64,000 nucleotides of DNA, from the NCBI GenBank assembly GCA_046349615.1, contig JAXMBZ010000002.1:520996-584995 (forward strand), written 5' to 3'. Under the pieces are notes generated by a model. It did no database searches and was not told the DNA's origin. It saw only the letters and a program-made list of their open reading frames with translations. The translations under genes were made by a program, and so were the position numbers. The DNA comes from JADJNY01 sp046349615 (lineage in GTDB: Bacteria > Planctomycetota > UBA1135 > GCA-002686595). Of the stretch, positions 57,536-64,000 are shown one piece after another (position 1 is the first letter of the stretch; each line of letters starts with the position of its first letter).

Positions 57536-59449
57536 ATGTCCGACGATCGCAAGTCCGCAGCCGCGCGCGCGCCGCGCATCGCCGTGCTCTCGGAGCACGT
57601 CAAGAACCAGATCGCGGCGGGCGAGGTCATCGAGCGGCCCGCGTCGGCGTTGAAGGAGCTCGTCGAGAACGCGCTCGACGCGGGCTCGACGCACCTCGTG
57701 ATCGACCTCGAGGAGGGCGGGGCGAAGCTCGTGCGCGTCACGGACGACGGCGTCGGGATGAGCCGCGCGGACCTCGAGCTCGCGTTCGTTCCGCACGCGA
57801 CGAGCAAGCTCGCGACCGTCGACGACCTCGAGCACATCGCGTCGCTCGGCTTCCGCGGCGAGGCGCTCGCGTCGATGGGCGCGGTCGCGCGCTGTTCGAT
57901 CCGCACGCGCGAGCGCGAGAGCCTGACCGGCTGGCGCATCGAGGACGAAGGCGGCCGCTTGTCCGCCGCGATCGAGGCCGGTTCGCCTGCCGGGACGTGC
58001 GTCGAGGTGCGCGACCTCTTCTACAACGTGCCCGCGCGCCGGCGCTTCCTCAAGACGCCCGCGACGGAGCTCGGGCGTTGTCTCGACGTCGTGCAGCGGC
58101 TCGCGCTCGCGCACGTCGGCGTCGGCTTCGTCGTGAACCACGACGGACGCCGCGTGTTCGACGTCGAGGCGGGCATGGACCTGCGCGCGCGCATCCGGCG
58201 CGCGTTCGGGGCGGAGCTCGCCGACGCGCTGCAGGAGGTCGAAGCGCGCGACGGCGACCTCGTGCTCACGGGTTACGTCGCTCCGCCGCGCTTCGCGCGC
58301 AGCGACACGTCGCGGCAGATGTGGTTCCTGAACGGGCGCGCGCTCAAGGACAAGGTGCTCCTGCGCGCGCTGAAGGAGGGCTACCGCGGGTTCCTCTTCG
58401 AGACGCGGCAGCCCGTCGCGTTCCTCGTGCTCTCGATGGATCCGTCGCGCGTCGACGTGAACGTGCATCCGGCGAAGTCCGAGGTGCGCTTCCGCGACGA
58501 GCGGCGCCTCTTCGGCTTCGTCGTCGCCGCCGTGCGCGCCGCGGTCGCGCGCATGGACCTCGCGACGCCGGCGGAGCGGCTCGTCGACACGGCGCTCGAG
58601 CGCGAGCGGCGCGCAGGGCCGGATCTGTGGAGCGCGGCGAACCGCTCGCGCGCTCCGGCGGAACCGTTCGTCGTGCGCGATCTACCCGGCGGTTCCCCGT
58701 CCGATACGGAGCGCGCGCCCGTCGGAGAGCGCGAGCTCGGAGCGAGCGGCGCGGACGCGCGCGCGCACGGCGCGGACGAACGCCTCGACGCAGGCGCGCT
58801 CGCGGCGGCGTTCGGCGCGCTCGAGGCGCGCGCGACGTCGACGGAGTGGGCGAGTGCGACCGAGCGCGCGCCGCGCCCGCGCGGGCGCTATCTCCAGATC
58901 GCGCGCACCTACCTCGTGCACGAAGTCGACGGCGGCTTCGAGATCGTCGACCAGCACGCGCTCCACGAGCGCATCACGTACGAAGCGCTCGCGGCCGACC
59001 TGCGGCGCGGCGCGTTCGAGGTGCAGCGCCTGCTCGTGCCCGAGCTCGTCGAGCTCGCGCCGCACGAAGTCGCGCTCGTCGTCGCGCGCGCGGAGGAACT
59101 CGCTGCGATCGGCATCGAGCTCGACGCGTTCGGCACGACGACGATCGCCGTGCACGCGCTCCCCGCGCGGCTCGCGCGGCCGAAACCCGCGGCGATCGTG
59201 CGCGAGATCGTCGCCGTGCTCGAGGAGGGCCGCGCGCCGTCGCGCGAGCGCCTGCTCGAGGAAGTGCTCCACCGCGCGGCGTGCCGCTCGTCGGTCATGG
59301 CGGGGGACCCGCTGACGGACGACGAGATCACGGCGCTCTTCGAACGCGGCGCGGCGCTCCTGAACGACCAGACCTGCGTCCACGGCCGACCGACGCGCGT
59401 GCGCTTCACGCTCGCGGACCTCGAGCGCGCGTTCCTGCGCCGAGCGTGA
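57536..59449 (+). CDS. mutL: DNA mismatch repair protein MutL (endonuclease-type)
   Basis: A 637-residue GHKL ATPase that couples mismatch recognition to strand removal. The ATP-site motifs are KELVENALDAGST, DDGVGM, HATSKL and GFRGEALAS (about 35-105). The C-terminal dimer domain contains the latent endonuclease motif DQHALHERITYE (from D472), plus CRSSVMAGDPL and CVHGRP, the zinc-site partners. This marks it as the nicking MutL type rather than the E. coli MutH-dependent type. mutS is not in the window. It is convergent with the hypothetical at 59565. Confidence 0.96.
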   Translation: MSDDRKSAAARAPRIAVLSEHVKNQIAAGEVIERPASALKELVENALDAGSTHLVIDLEEGGAKLVRVTDDGVGMSRADLELAFVPHATSKLATVDDLEHIASLGFRGEALASMGAVARCSIRTRERESLTGWRIEDEGGRLSAAIEAGSPAGTCVEVRDLFYNVPARRRFLKTPATELGRCLDVVQRLALAHVGVGFVVNHDGRRVFDVEAGMDLRARIRRAFGAELADALQEVEARDGDLVLTGYVAPPRFARSDTSRQMWFLNGRALKDKVLLRALKEGYRGFLFETRQPVAFLVLSMDPSRVDVNVHPAKSEVRFRDERRLFGFVVAAVRAAVARMDLATPAERLVDTALERERRAGPDLWSAANRSRAPAEPFVVRDLPGGSPSDTERAPVGERELGASGADARAHGADERLDAGALAAAFGALEARATSTEWASATERAPRPRGRYLQIARTYLVHEVDGGFEIVDQHALHERITYEALAADLRRGAFEVQRLLVPELVELAPHEVALVVARAEELAAIGIELDAFGTTTIAVHALPARLARPKPAAIVREIVAVLEEGRAPSRERLLEEVLHRAACRSSVMAGDPLTDDEITALFERGAALLNDQTCVHGRPTRVRFTLADLERAFLRRA

Positions 59450-59564
59450 GCGCGCGAAGGCGCGCGACGTCGAGTCGAACCCCACGCGCCGGCCGCGCGC
59501 GACGTCGAGAGAGCTCACGCGCCGAACGCGCGCGAGCGTGGAGTCCGTGTCGCGCGCTGCGCGT

Positions 59565-60632
59565 TCACGTCTTCTTCGGCGGCCGGAACGAGTCCGCCGT
59601 CAGCGGCGGGTTGATGCGCGCCTGCTTGAGGAAGACGTCCGACGTCGGATCGAGGCGGAAGCGCAGCTTCGACGCGTCGCCCGCCGCGCTCGGGATCGAC
59701 GCCTCGTCGACCTCGAAGGTCCGGATCACCTTGGGCACGCGCGCGCCGTCCGCGTCGTACCACTCGGCGAGCTCGAGGAAGAGCGTGCTCGGCCCGATGC
59801 GCGCCTTGCCGCCGGCTTCGTGCACGAGCGCGAGCGCGGGCAGCGCCGTCTTCGGGTCGAGCCCGAGCTGCACGCGATAGAGCGCCGCCGCCTCGTTCGC
59901 CTTCGGCGCCTGGACGAGGCGGAAGTCGGGGCTCTCGACGTCGAGCCACGTGAGCTCCATCGCGCGCGCCGCGTAGTCCTTGCCGATGCCCGTCGGCGGC
60001 GCCGCGAGCTTCGCGAGGCGCGCGATGCGCAGGCTCTTCGGGTCGGTGAGCGCGATGAAGTTGCGCGCGACGGACACGAGGTCGTCGAGTTGGCGCGCGT
60101 CCTGCTCGGAGTCGCGGTCGCGCTCGATCCGCTTCGACTCGCGCGTCGTCGGATCGATCAACCAGTCCCCGTCCGGCCCGCGCACCGTCTCGCGATTCGA
60201 GCGCTCGAACCGCGCGCGCACGTTGCCGGGCGCGACGTACTCGTAGAGCGCGGTCGTGTTGTTCGTGCGCGCACCCTGCTTGTACTCGACGTCGATCTGG
60301 AGCGAGAACGCGGTCACCGGCTTGCGCGCGCTCCCCGTCCCGAGCGTCGCCGCGAGCAAGGAATCCCACGCGGCGCGCGCGTCCGCGGCGGTGTCGGTCG
60401 GGATGCGGCCGGGCGCGAGCGGCTGGCCGTCCGAGCCGACGAGCACGGGCGCCGCTCCGCCCGCGTTCGCGCCCGCTCCACCGACGGCGGGGGGCACGGG
60501 CTTGCCGTCGGACGGCGGCGTCGGCTTCTCGCCGGGCGGCGTCGGCTTCGGCGCGGGCTCCTGCGCGAACGCGGGCGCGGAAACGAGAGCGAGGAGCAGC
60601 GCAGGGAGCGTGGAACGGACGCGGATCGACAT
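59565..60632 (-). CDS. Exported protein, unknown function
   Basis: A 355-residue protein with signal peptide (MSIRVRSTLPALLLALVSAPAFA) and a Pro-rich linker (about 25-65). ATG 60632 has GGAGG 7 bases upstream; an in-frame start six codons earlier lacks a signal. The mature part has the pattern of the LolA-like/outer-membrane lipoprotein-sorting or DUF beta-fold proteins (FSLQIDVEYKQGA; VRARFERSNRETVRGPDGDWLIDP; LRIARLAKLAAPP), which measure or carry lipids. The fit is suggestive only. It has no catalytic motif and no partner gene. It is divergent from miaA. Confidence 0.65.
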   Translation of the reverse strand: MSIRVRSTLPALLLALVSAPAFAQEPAPKPTPPGEKPTPPSDGKPVPPAVGGAGANAGGAAPVLVGSDGQPLAPGRIPTDTAADARAAWDSLLAATLGTGSARKPVTAFSLQIDVEYKQGARTNNTTALYEYVAPGNVRARFERSNRETVRGPDGDWLIDPTTRESKRIERDRDSEQDARQLDDLVSVARNFIALTDPKSLRIARLAKLAAPPTGIGKDYAARAMELTWLDVESPDFRLVQAPKANEAAALYRVQLGLDPKTALPALALVHEAGGKARIGPSTLFLELAEWYDADGARVPKVIRTFEVDEASIPSAAGDASKLRFRLDPTSDVFLKQARINPPLTADSFRPPKKT

Positions 60633-60648
60633 CGAGGCCTCCGGGCGC

Positions 60649-60654
60649 AAGGTA
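60649..60654 (-). promoter_or_regulatory. -10-like box TACCTT upstream of the exported protein
   Basis: TACCTT on the minus strand, 16 bases before ATG 60632. Weak. Confidence 0.25.
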
Positions 60655-60675
60655 CGGAGCCCGCGCGCCGACCGC

Positions 60676-60681
60676 TAGACT
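60676..60681 (+). promoter_or_regulatory. -10-like box TAGACT upstream of miaA
   Basis: TAGACTCCCGCG ends 9 bases before GTG 60691. Confidence 0.5.
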
Positions 60682-60690
60682 CCCGCGCTC

Positions 60691-61671
60691 GTGGGAAGCG
60701 TCTCGAACCGACTCGATACCCTGCTCGAAGGCGGCGTGCGCGCGCTCGTCGGTCCGACGGCGAGCGGGAAGAGCGCGCTCGCGCTCGCGGTCGCCGAGGC
60801 GGCGGGGGCGGAGCTCGTCTCGCTCGATTCCATGCTCGTCTACCGCGGCATGGACGTCGGCACCGCGAAGCCGGATCCGGCGGAGCGCGCGCGCGTCCGG
60901 CACCACCTGCTCGACCTCGTCGCGCCGAACGAGGAGTTCGACGTCGCGCGCTTCCAGGCGGAGCTCGTGCGCGCGCTCGAGGACGCGACGGCGCGGAACG
61001 CGCGCGTCCTGTTCGTCGGCGGGACGGGCTTCTACTTGAAGGTGCTCCTCGAGCGCATGTTCGAGGGCCCCGACGTCGACCGCGCGCTGCGCGCCCGCCT
61101 CGAGGCGCGCGTCGCGAGCGAGGGCAACGCCGCGCTGCACGCGGAGCTCGCGCGCGTCGACGCGGCGAGTGCCGCGCGCATCCACGCGAACGACACGAAG
61201 CGCGTCGTGCGCGCGCTCGAGGTCTTCGAGCAGACCGGCCGCGCGCTCTCGGAGTGGCAGCGCGAGTGGAGCTCGTTCGGCGCGACCGCCGCGGGCCGTG
61301 CGCGGCGGCTCGTCGGGCTCGCGCTCGACGTGCCCGAGCTCGACCGGCGCATCGCGGAGCGCACGCGCGCGATGCTCGACCAGGGCTGGGCGGAGGAAGC
61401 GCTCGCGATCGAGCGTTCGTGCGGCTTCTCGAAGACGTCGCTGCAGGCGCTCGGCTACCGCGAGGCGCTCGAGCTCGCGCACGGCCGCGCGACCCGCGCC
61501 GAGACCGAAGCGAAGATCGCGCTCGCCACGCGGCAGTTCGCGCGACGGCAGCGCACGTGGTACCGCAAGTTCCAGGAGACGACGTGGCTCGCCGCGGCGG
61601 AGCCCGGAGAAAGCGCGAGCGCGGAGGCTGCTCGCGTTCGAGCCGTCCTCCGCGCCCTGGATTGGACCTGA
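60691..61671 (+). CDS. miaA: tRNA dimethylallyltransferase
   Basis: A 326-residue enzyme that prenylates A37 of tRNAs reading UNN codons. GTG 60691 starts VGSVSNRLDTLLEGG. The P-loop is VGPTASGKSALALAVA (about 20-35), with DSMLVYRGMDVGTAKP, HHLLDLVAP, FVGGTGFYLKVLL and the C-terminal FAKRQ-like tail FARRQRTWYRKF. All MiaA signatures are present and length fits (about 300-320). It has its own TAGACT box. Confidence 0.97.
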   Translation: MGSVSNRLDTLLEGGVRALVGPTASGKSALALAVAEAAGAELVSLDSMLVYRGMDVGTAKPDPAERARVRHHLLDLVAPNEEFDVARFQAELVRALEDATARNARVLFVGGTGFYLKVLLERMFEGPDVDRALRARLEARVASEGNAALHAELARVDAASAARIHANDTKRVVRALEVFEQTGRALSEWQREWSSFGATAAGRARRLVGLALDVPELDRRIAERTRAMLDQGWAEEALAIERSCGFSKTSLQALGYREALELAHGRATRAETEAKIALATRQFARRQRTWYRKFQETTWLAAAEPGESASAEAARVRAVLRALDWT

Positions 61672-61690
61672 AGGTCCGCGCTGCGCGCGT

Positions 61691-62227
61691 TCAGTCGCCG
61701 CGCCAGGCGGTGCCCTTCGACTCGGGGAAGCCGAGGCCGTCGTGGAGGAAGCTCGCGGTCAGGACGCCGAGCGGGCGCACGAACTCGCCGACGCCCTGCA
61801 CGAACTCCTCGGTGCCGCCCTCCTCGAACGTGCCGATGATCGAGTCGAGCGGGAGCGGGATGATCGCCGGAGCGCCGCCCGCGTAGGCGATCGCACCGAG
61901 CGCGATGCCTTCCATGTGGATGTAGTTGTAGGCGCGCGGAAGCAGGCTGTGGTTCGGGCGCGGCTTGTAGAAGTCCGGGCTCTCGGCCTGGAAGGGGTTC
62001 TCGGGGTTGTGGTTGAAGAGGTGGCGCGAGATCGTCAGGTTGATCGACTGCTTCTTCTTCCACTGGAAGTCGCGGTACGACCCGTCGTTCTCGGGGTCGT
62101 AGCTCAGGAACGCGCGGCTCATCCGCGGCCCGATGGAGCGCTCGCTCCAGTGCTGGTTGACGTACGGACCCTGAGAGGCGCAGCCGGCGAGGAGAGCCAG
62201 ACCAGCGAGGGGGGCGATCAGCTTCAT
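61691..62227 (-). CDS. Small lipoprotein, unknown function
   Basis: A 178-residue protein starting at ATG 62227 with lipobox LAGC (MKLIAPLAGLALLAGCASQ, Cys16). It has aromatic and Asn-rich segments (SINLTISRHLFNHNPENPF; AYNYIHMEGIALGAIAYAGGAP) and a C-terminal FVRPLGVLTASFLHDGLGF. The segment around HMEGIALGAIAYAGGAPAIIPLPLDSIIGTFEEG (split) resembles glycine-zipper or YceK-like envelope proteins (the pattern 'PL-P-x-D-x-x-x-D/G'), but I do not name a family. It is convergent with miaA. Confidence 0.65.
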   Translation of the reverse strand: MKLIAPLAGLALLAGCASQGPYVNQHWSERSIGPRMSRAFLSYDPENDGSYRDFQWKKKQSINLTISRHLFNHNPENPFQAESPDFYKPRPNHSLLPRAYNYIHMEGIALGAIAYAGGAPAIIPLPLDSIIGTFEEGGTEEFVQGVGEFVRPLGVLTASFLHDGLGFPESKGTAWRGD

Positions 62228-62422
62228 GGGATGGGGGCGGTGATCCGAACGAAGGAGGCTCGGGTGGGGCCGAGGGGCTCCGGCCGAGAGGCTCCGGTAG
62301 GGGGGTCGGGAGTTTCTCCGCCGGAGGGCGCGAAGTAAAGCCCCGGGCGGGGAGGGATCGCGCGGGCGCGCCGCGTGGGCCCGATTCCGGACCGCGCGGG
62401 GCGGGGAAGCGGGTCCTCGCTC

Positions 62423-62428
62423 TATCCT
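62423..62428 (+). promoter_or_regulatory. -10-like box TATCCT upstream of nadD
   Basis: TATCCT lies 7 bases before GTG 62436. Confidence 0.4.
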
Positions 62429-62435
62429 CGGGAGC

Positions 62436-63110
62436 GTGGAGGTAACGGTGGAAGCGGCGCGAGAACCCTCGGAAGGCGGCGGCGGGCGGCGCATCGGGCT
62501 CTTCGGGGGCTCGTTCGATCCCGTCCACGAGGGGCATCTCCACGTGGCGCGGGCCGCGGCGGAGCGCTTCCACCTCGACCGCGTCGTGTTCGTCCCGGCG
62601 GCGCAGTCCCCGTTCAAGCCCGAGCAGCGGCCCGCGGCGGGAGAGCACCGGCTCGCGATGCTGCGGCTCGCGACGCGCGGCGAGCCCGCGTGGACCGTCA
62701 GCGGGCTCGAGCTCGAGCGCGCGGGCCCGTCGTGGACGATCGACACGGTGCGCGCGCTGCCGAAGGCGATCGGTGAGCGGGAAGACTGCGCGCTCTACCT
62801 CGTCCTCGGGAGCGACAACCTGCCGGGGCTCCCGAAGTGGAAGGAGTCGCGGGCGTTGCTCGAACGCGTGCAACCGATCGTGATCTTCCGCGAGGGCGAC
62901 CCCGATGCGCAGCTCGAGCCGTTGCGCGCGGCGCATGGGGAGGCACTCGCGAAGAAAGTCGAGGCGGGGTACCTGCGGTTGCCGCCGGTCGAGGTGTCGT
63001 CGACCGCGATTCGCGCGGCGCTCGCGCGTGGAGAGCGCGCGGTCGCGGGCGTGCCGAGGAGCGTGCTCGCGTACATCCGCGCGCACGGGTTGTACGGGGC
63101 GCGGGCGTGA
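62436..63110 (+). CDS. nadD: Nicotinate-nucleotide adenylyltransferase
   Basis: A 224-residue enzyme that adenylates nicotinate mononucleotide in NAD synthesis. GTG 62436 precedes the conserved GLFGGSFDPVHEGHLHVA (nucleotide-binding H-x-G-H) at about residue 22. Later motifs WTIDTVRALP, LVLGSDNLPGLPKWKE and the C-terminal VEVSSTAIRAAL are those of NadD. The first 20 residues are a loose extension; a later start is possible. The stop overlaps the next GTG (GTGA). Confidence 0.95.
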   Translation: MEVTVEAAREPSEGGGGRRIGLFGGSFDPVHEGHLHVARAAAERFHLDRVVFVPAAQSPFKPEQRPAAGEHRLAMLRLATRGEPAWTVSGLELERAGPSWTIDTVRALPKAIGEREDCALYLVLGSDNLPGLPKWKESRALLERVQPIVIFREGDPDAQLEPLRAAHGEALAKKVEAGYLRLPPVEVSSTAIRAALARGERAVAGVPRSVLAYIRAHGLYGARA

Positions 63111-64000
63111 TCGAGTCCGAGCTCCTCCGAGGGGTGCTCGCGGGGCTGATCGCGAGCGGAACAGCGCTCTTCCTGCGAACCTTCGCGCGCGACGCGGGTT
63201 GGACGGACGACGGCAGCGAGGCGCCCGAGCGGAAGATCCAGCGCGCCGCCGTCCCGTTGGTTGGGGGCGTTGCCGTGTTCCTGGGCCTGTGGTTCCTCGC
63301 GGGGAGCACTCCTGTGAACTCGGAAGGGGGCGTGATGGCTCCCTGGCCTGCAGGGTTTGCCCTGCACGTCGTACGCGGCTACTCCGGCGTCGCCCTGCTC
63401 GGCGCGCTGCTGCTCGGCGCGATCGACGATCGCGCGCGCGTTGGTCTGCGGCCCTCGATCAAGTTCGCCGGGCAGCTCGCGATCGCGGTGCTGTGCGCGC
63501 GCGACGCACTCGATGTCGTCGGGACGCCCTCGATCGAACACGCGCTCGCATGCGGCACGCTCGCGCTCCTCGCTATGAACGCCTTCAACACGTTCGACAA
63601 CGCGGACGGGTGCGCGACGTCGCTCGGCGCGCTCGGGCTCGGCGCGGTCGCACCGATGCTCGCGGCGCCGCTCCTCGGTTTCCTCCCGTTCAACCTGTGG
63701 CTGCGGCGCACGGCGCCCGACGGCTCGACGACGCCGCTCGCGTACCTCGGCGACGCGGGGAGCCATCTCCTCGGCGCACTCGTTGCGCTGACGCCCGGCG
63801 CCTGGCCCGTGCTCGCGCTTCCGCTCCTCGACCTCGCGCGCCTGTCCGTCGTGCGCTGGAAGCAGGGCAGCCGTCCGTGGATCGGCGACCGCCGCCACCT
63901 CGCGCACCGCCTCCAGGCGCGCGGCCTCGGGCCGACGGCGGTCGTGCTCGCGCTCCTCGCGGTCGCCGCGCCGTCCGTCCTCGGCGCGGCGTTCGCCTCC
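63107..64000 (+). CDS. MraY/WecA-family glycosyl-1-phosphate transferase (3' end outside window)
   Basis: The frame runs from GTG 63107 (overlapping nadD as GTGA) to the window end, giving 298 residues without a stop. It is a polytopic membrane protein. WecA/MraY motifs are visible: PLVGG (about 54), LLGAIDDRARVGLRPSIKF with the catalytic DD pair, AFNTFDNADG and a YLGDAGS segment, then GDRRHLAHRL near the end. These enzymes transfer sugar-1-phosphate to undecaprenyl phosphate. The DDR and NADG motifs support WecA-like O-antigen or teichoic-type initiation over MraY, but not decisively. The C-terminus is missing. Confidence 0.85.
   Translation, partial: MIESELLRGVLAGLIASGTALFLRTFARDAGWTDDGSEAPERKIQRAAVPLVGGVAVFLGLWFLAGSTPVNSEGGVMAPWPAGFALHVVRGYSGVALLGALLLGAIDDRARVGLRPSIKFAGQLAIAVLCARDALDVVGTPSIEHALACGTLALLAMNAFNTFDNADGCATSLGALGLGAVAPMLAAPLLGFLPFNLWLRRTAPDGSTTPLAYLGDAGSHLLGALVALTPGAWPVLALPLLDLARLSVVRWKQGSRPWIGDRRHLAHRLQARGLGPTAVVLALLAVAAPSVLGAAFAS

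Noticed and set aside
59461..59500. tRNA-like T-arm on the minus strand (GGTTCGACTC)
   Set aside because: The flanking bases do not form a five-pair T-stem and no acceptor or anticodon arm is present.
1..64000. CRISPR arrays, insertion sequences, prophage or rRNA/tRNA genes
   Set aside because: No regularly spaced repeats with unique spacers, no transposase or integrase motifs and no conserved rRNA or tRNA arms were seen on either strand.

Overview
The window is a compact, very GC-rich (about 70 percent by eye) bacterial chromosome segment with about 48 protein-coding genes, no recognisable rRNA or tRNA gene, no insertion sequence and no CRISPR array. Gene content suggests a Gram-negative bacterium of Planctomycetota type (Myxococcota is the main alternative). 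The hints are many lipobox proteins with PPC, carboxypeptidase-regulatory or beta-propeller content, a GatCAB amidotransferase, an AceE-like E1, a multihaem 'TGHKFPSGYPSRRAW' cytochrome, and late menaquinone genes of the futalosine type (menG, ubiX, UbiA/MqnP). This taxonomic reading is an inference.

Layout. 1-4.4 kb: 3' end of rho, a GT-C membrane glycosyltransferase, a lipoprotein, and (minus) a Nudix hydrolase downstream of an AceE-like E1 (to 7.3 kb). 7.4-12.5 kb: S9 peptidase lipoprotein, four-module PPC lipoprotein with a strong terminator, and an anchored carboxypeptidase-regulatory-like protein. 12.6-18.8 kb: pyrophosphatase and GT4 glycosyltransferase (minus), then a gingipain-like C25 protein, a PhyH dioxygenase and a B12-type radical SAM enzyme (plus). 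18.8-25.2 kb: a second S9 peptidase, a small YeaQ-type membrane protein, an amidohydrolase and a Gfo/Idh/MocA-SDR fusion. 25.2-28.7 kb: a structured intergenic region and the guaBA GMP operon. 28.7-34.9 kb: pentahaem lipoprotein, pyruvate-kinase-like protein and two secreted or anchored proteins. 35-38.4 kb: gatCAB (minus) with 4-nt overlaps. 38.4-44.5 kb: a small membrane protein, comF, larC, and an aminotransferase-glycosyltransferase pair. 44.7-49.3 kb: an SH3-like secreted protein, an unlisted 57-aa four-cysteine protein, a methyltransferase, and ruvB-tgt (minus). 49.3-53.1 kb: a 1046-aa lipoprotein with a long leader. 53.2-59.5 kb: menG-CPBP-ubiX-mqnP-holA-mutL, nearly all overlapping. 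59.5-64 kb: a secreted protein, miaA, a small lipoprotein, nadD, and a WecA/MraY-like transferase cut by the window end.

Most operons are housekeeping units: guaBA makes GMP, gatCAB makes Gln/Asn-tRNA, ruvB-tgt does recombination and queuosine exchange, and menG/ubiX/mqnP finishes menaquinone. Translational coupling by ATGA/GTGA/TGATG overlaps is frequent.

The most distinctive non-coding signal is a recurrent -10-like hexamer (TAGAAT/TAGACT, or TATCCT) placed only about 7-25 nt before many start codons, often followed by CCCGC, with no clear -35. It implies short-leader or leaderless transcripts and was used here to support several starts.
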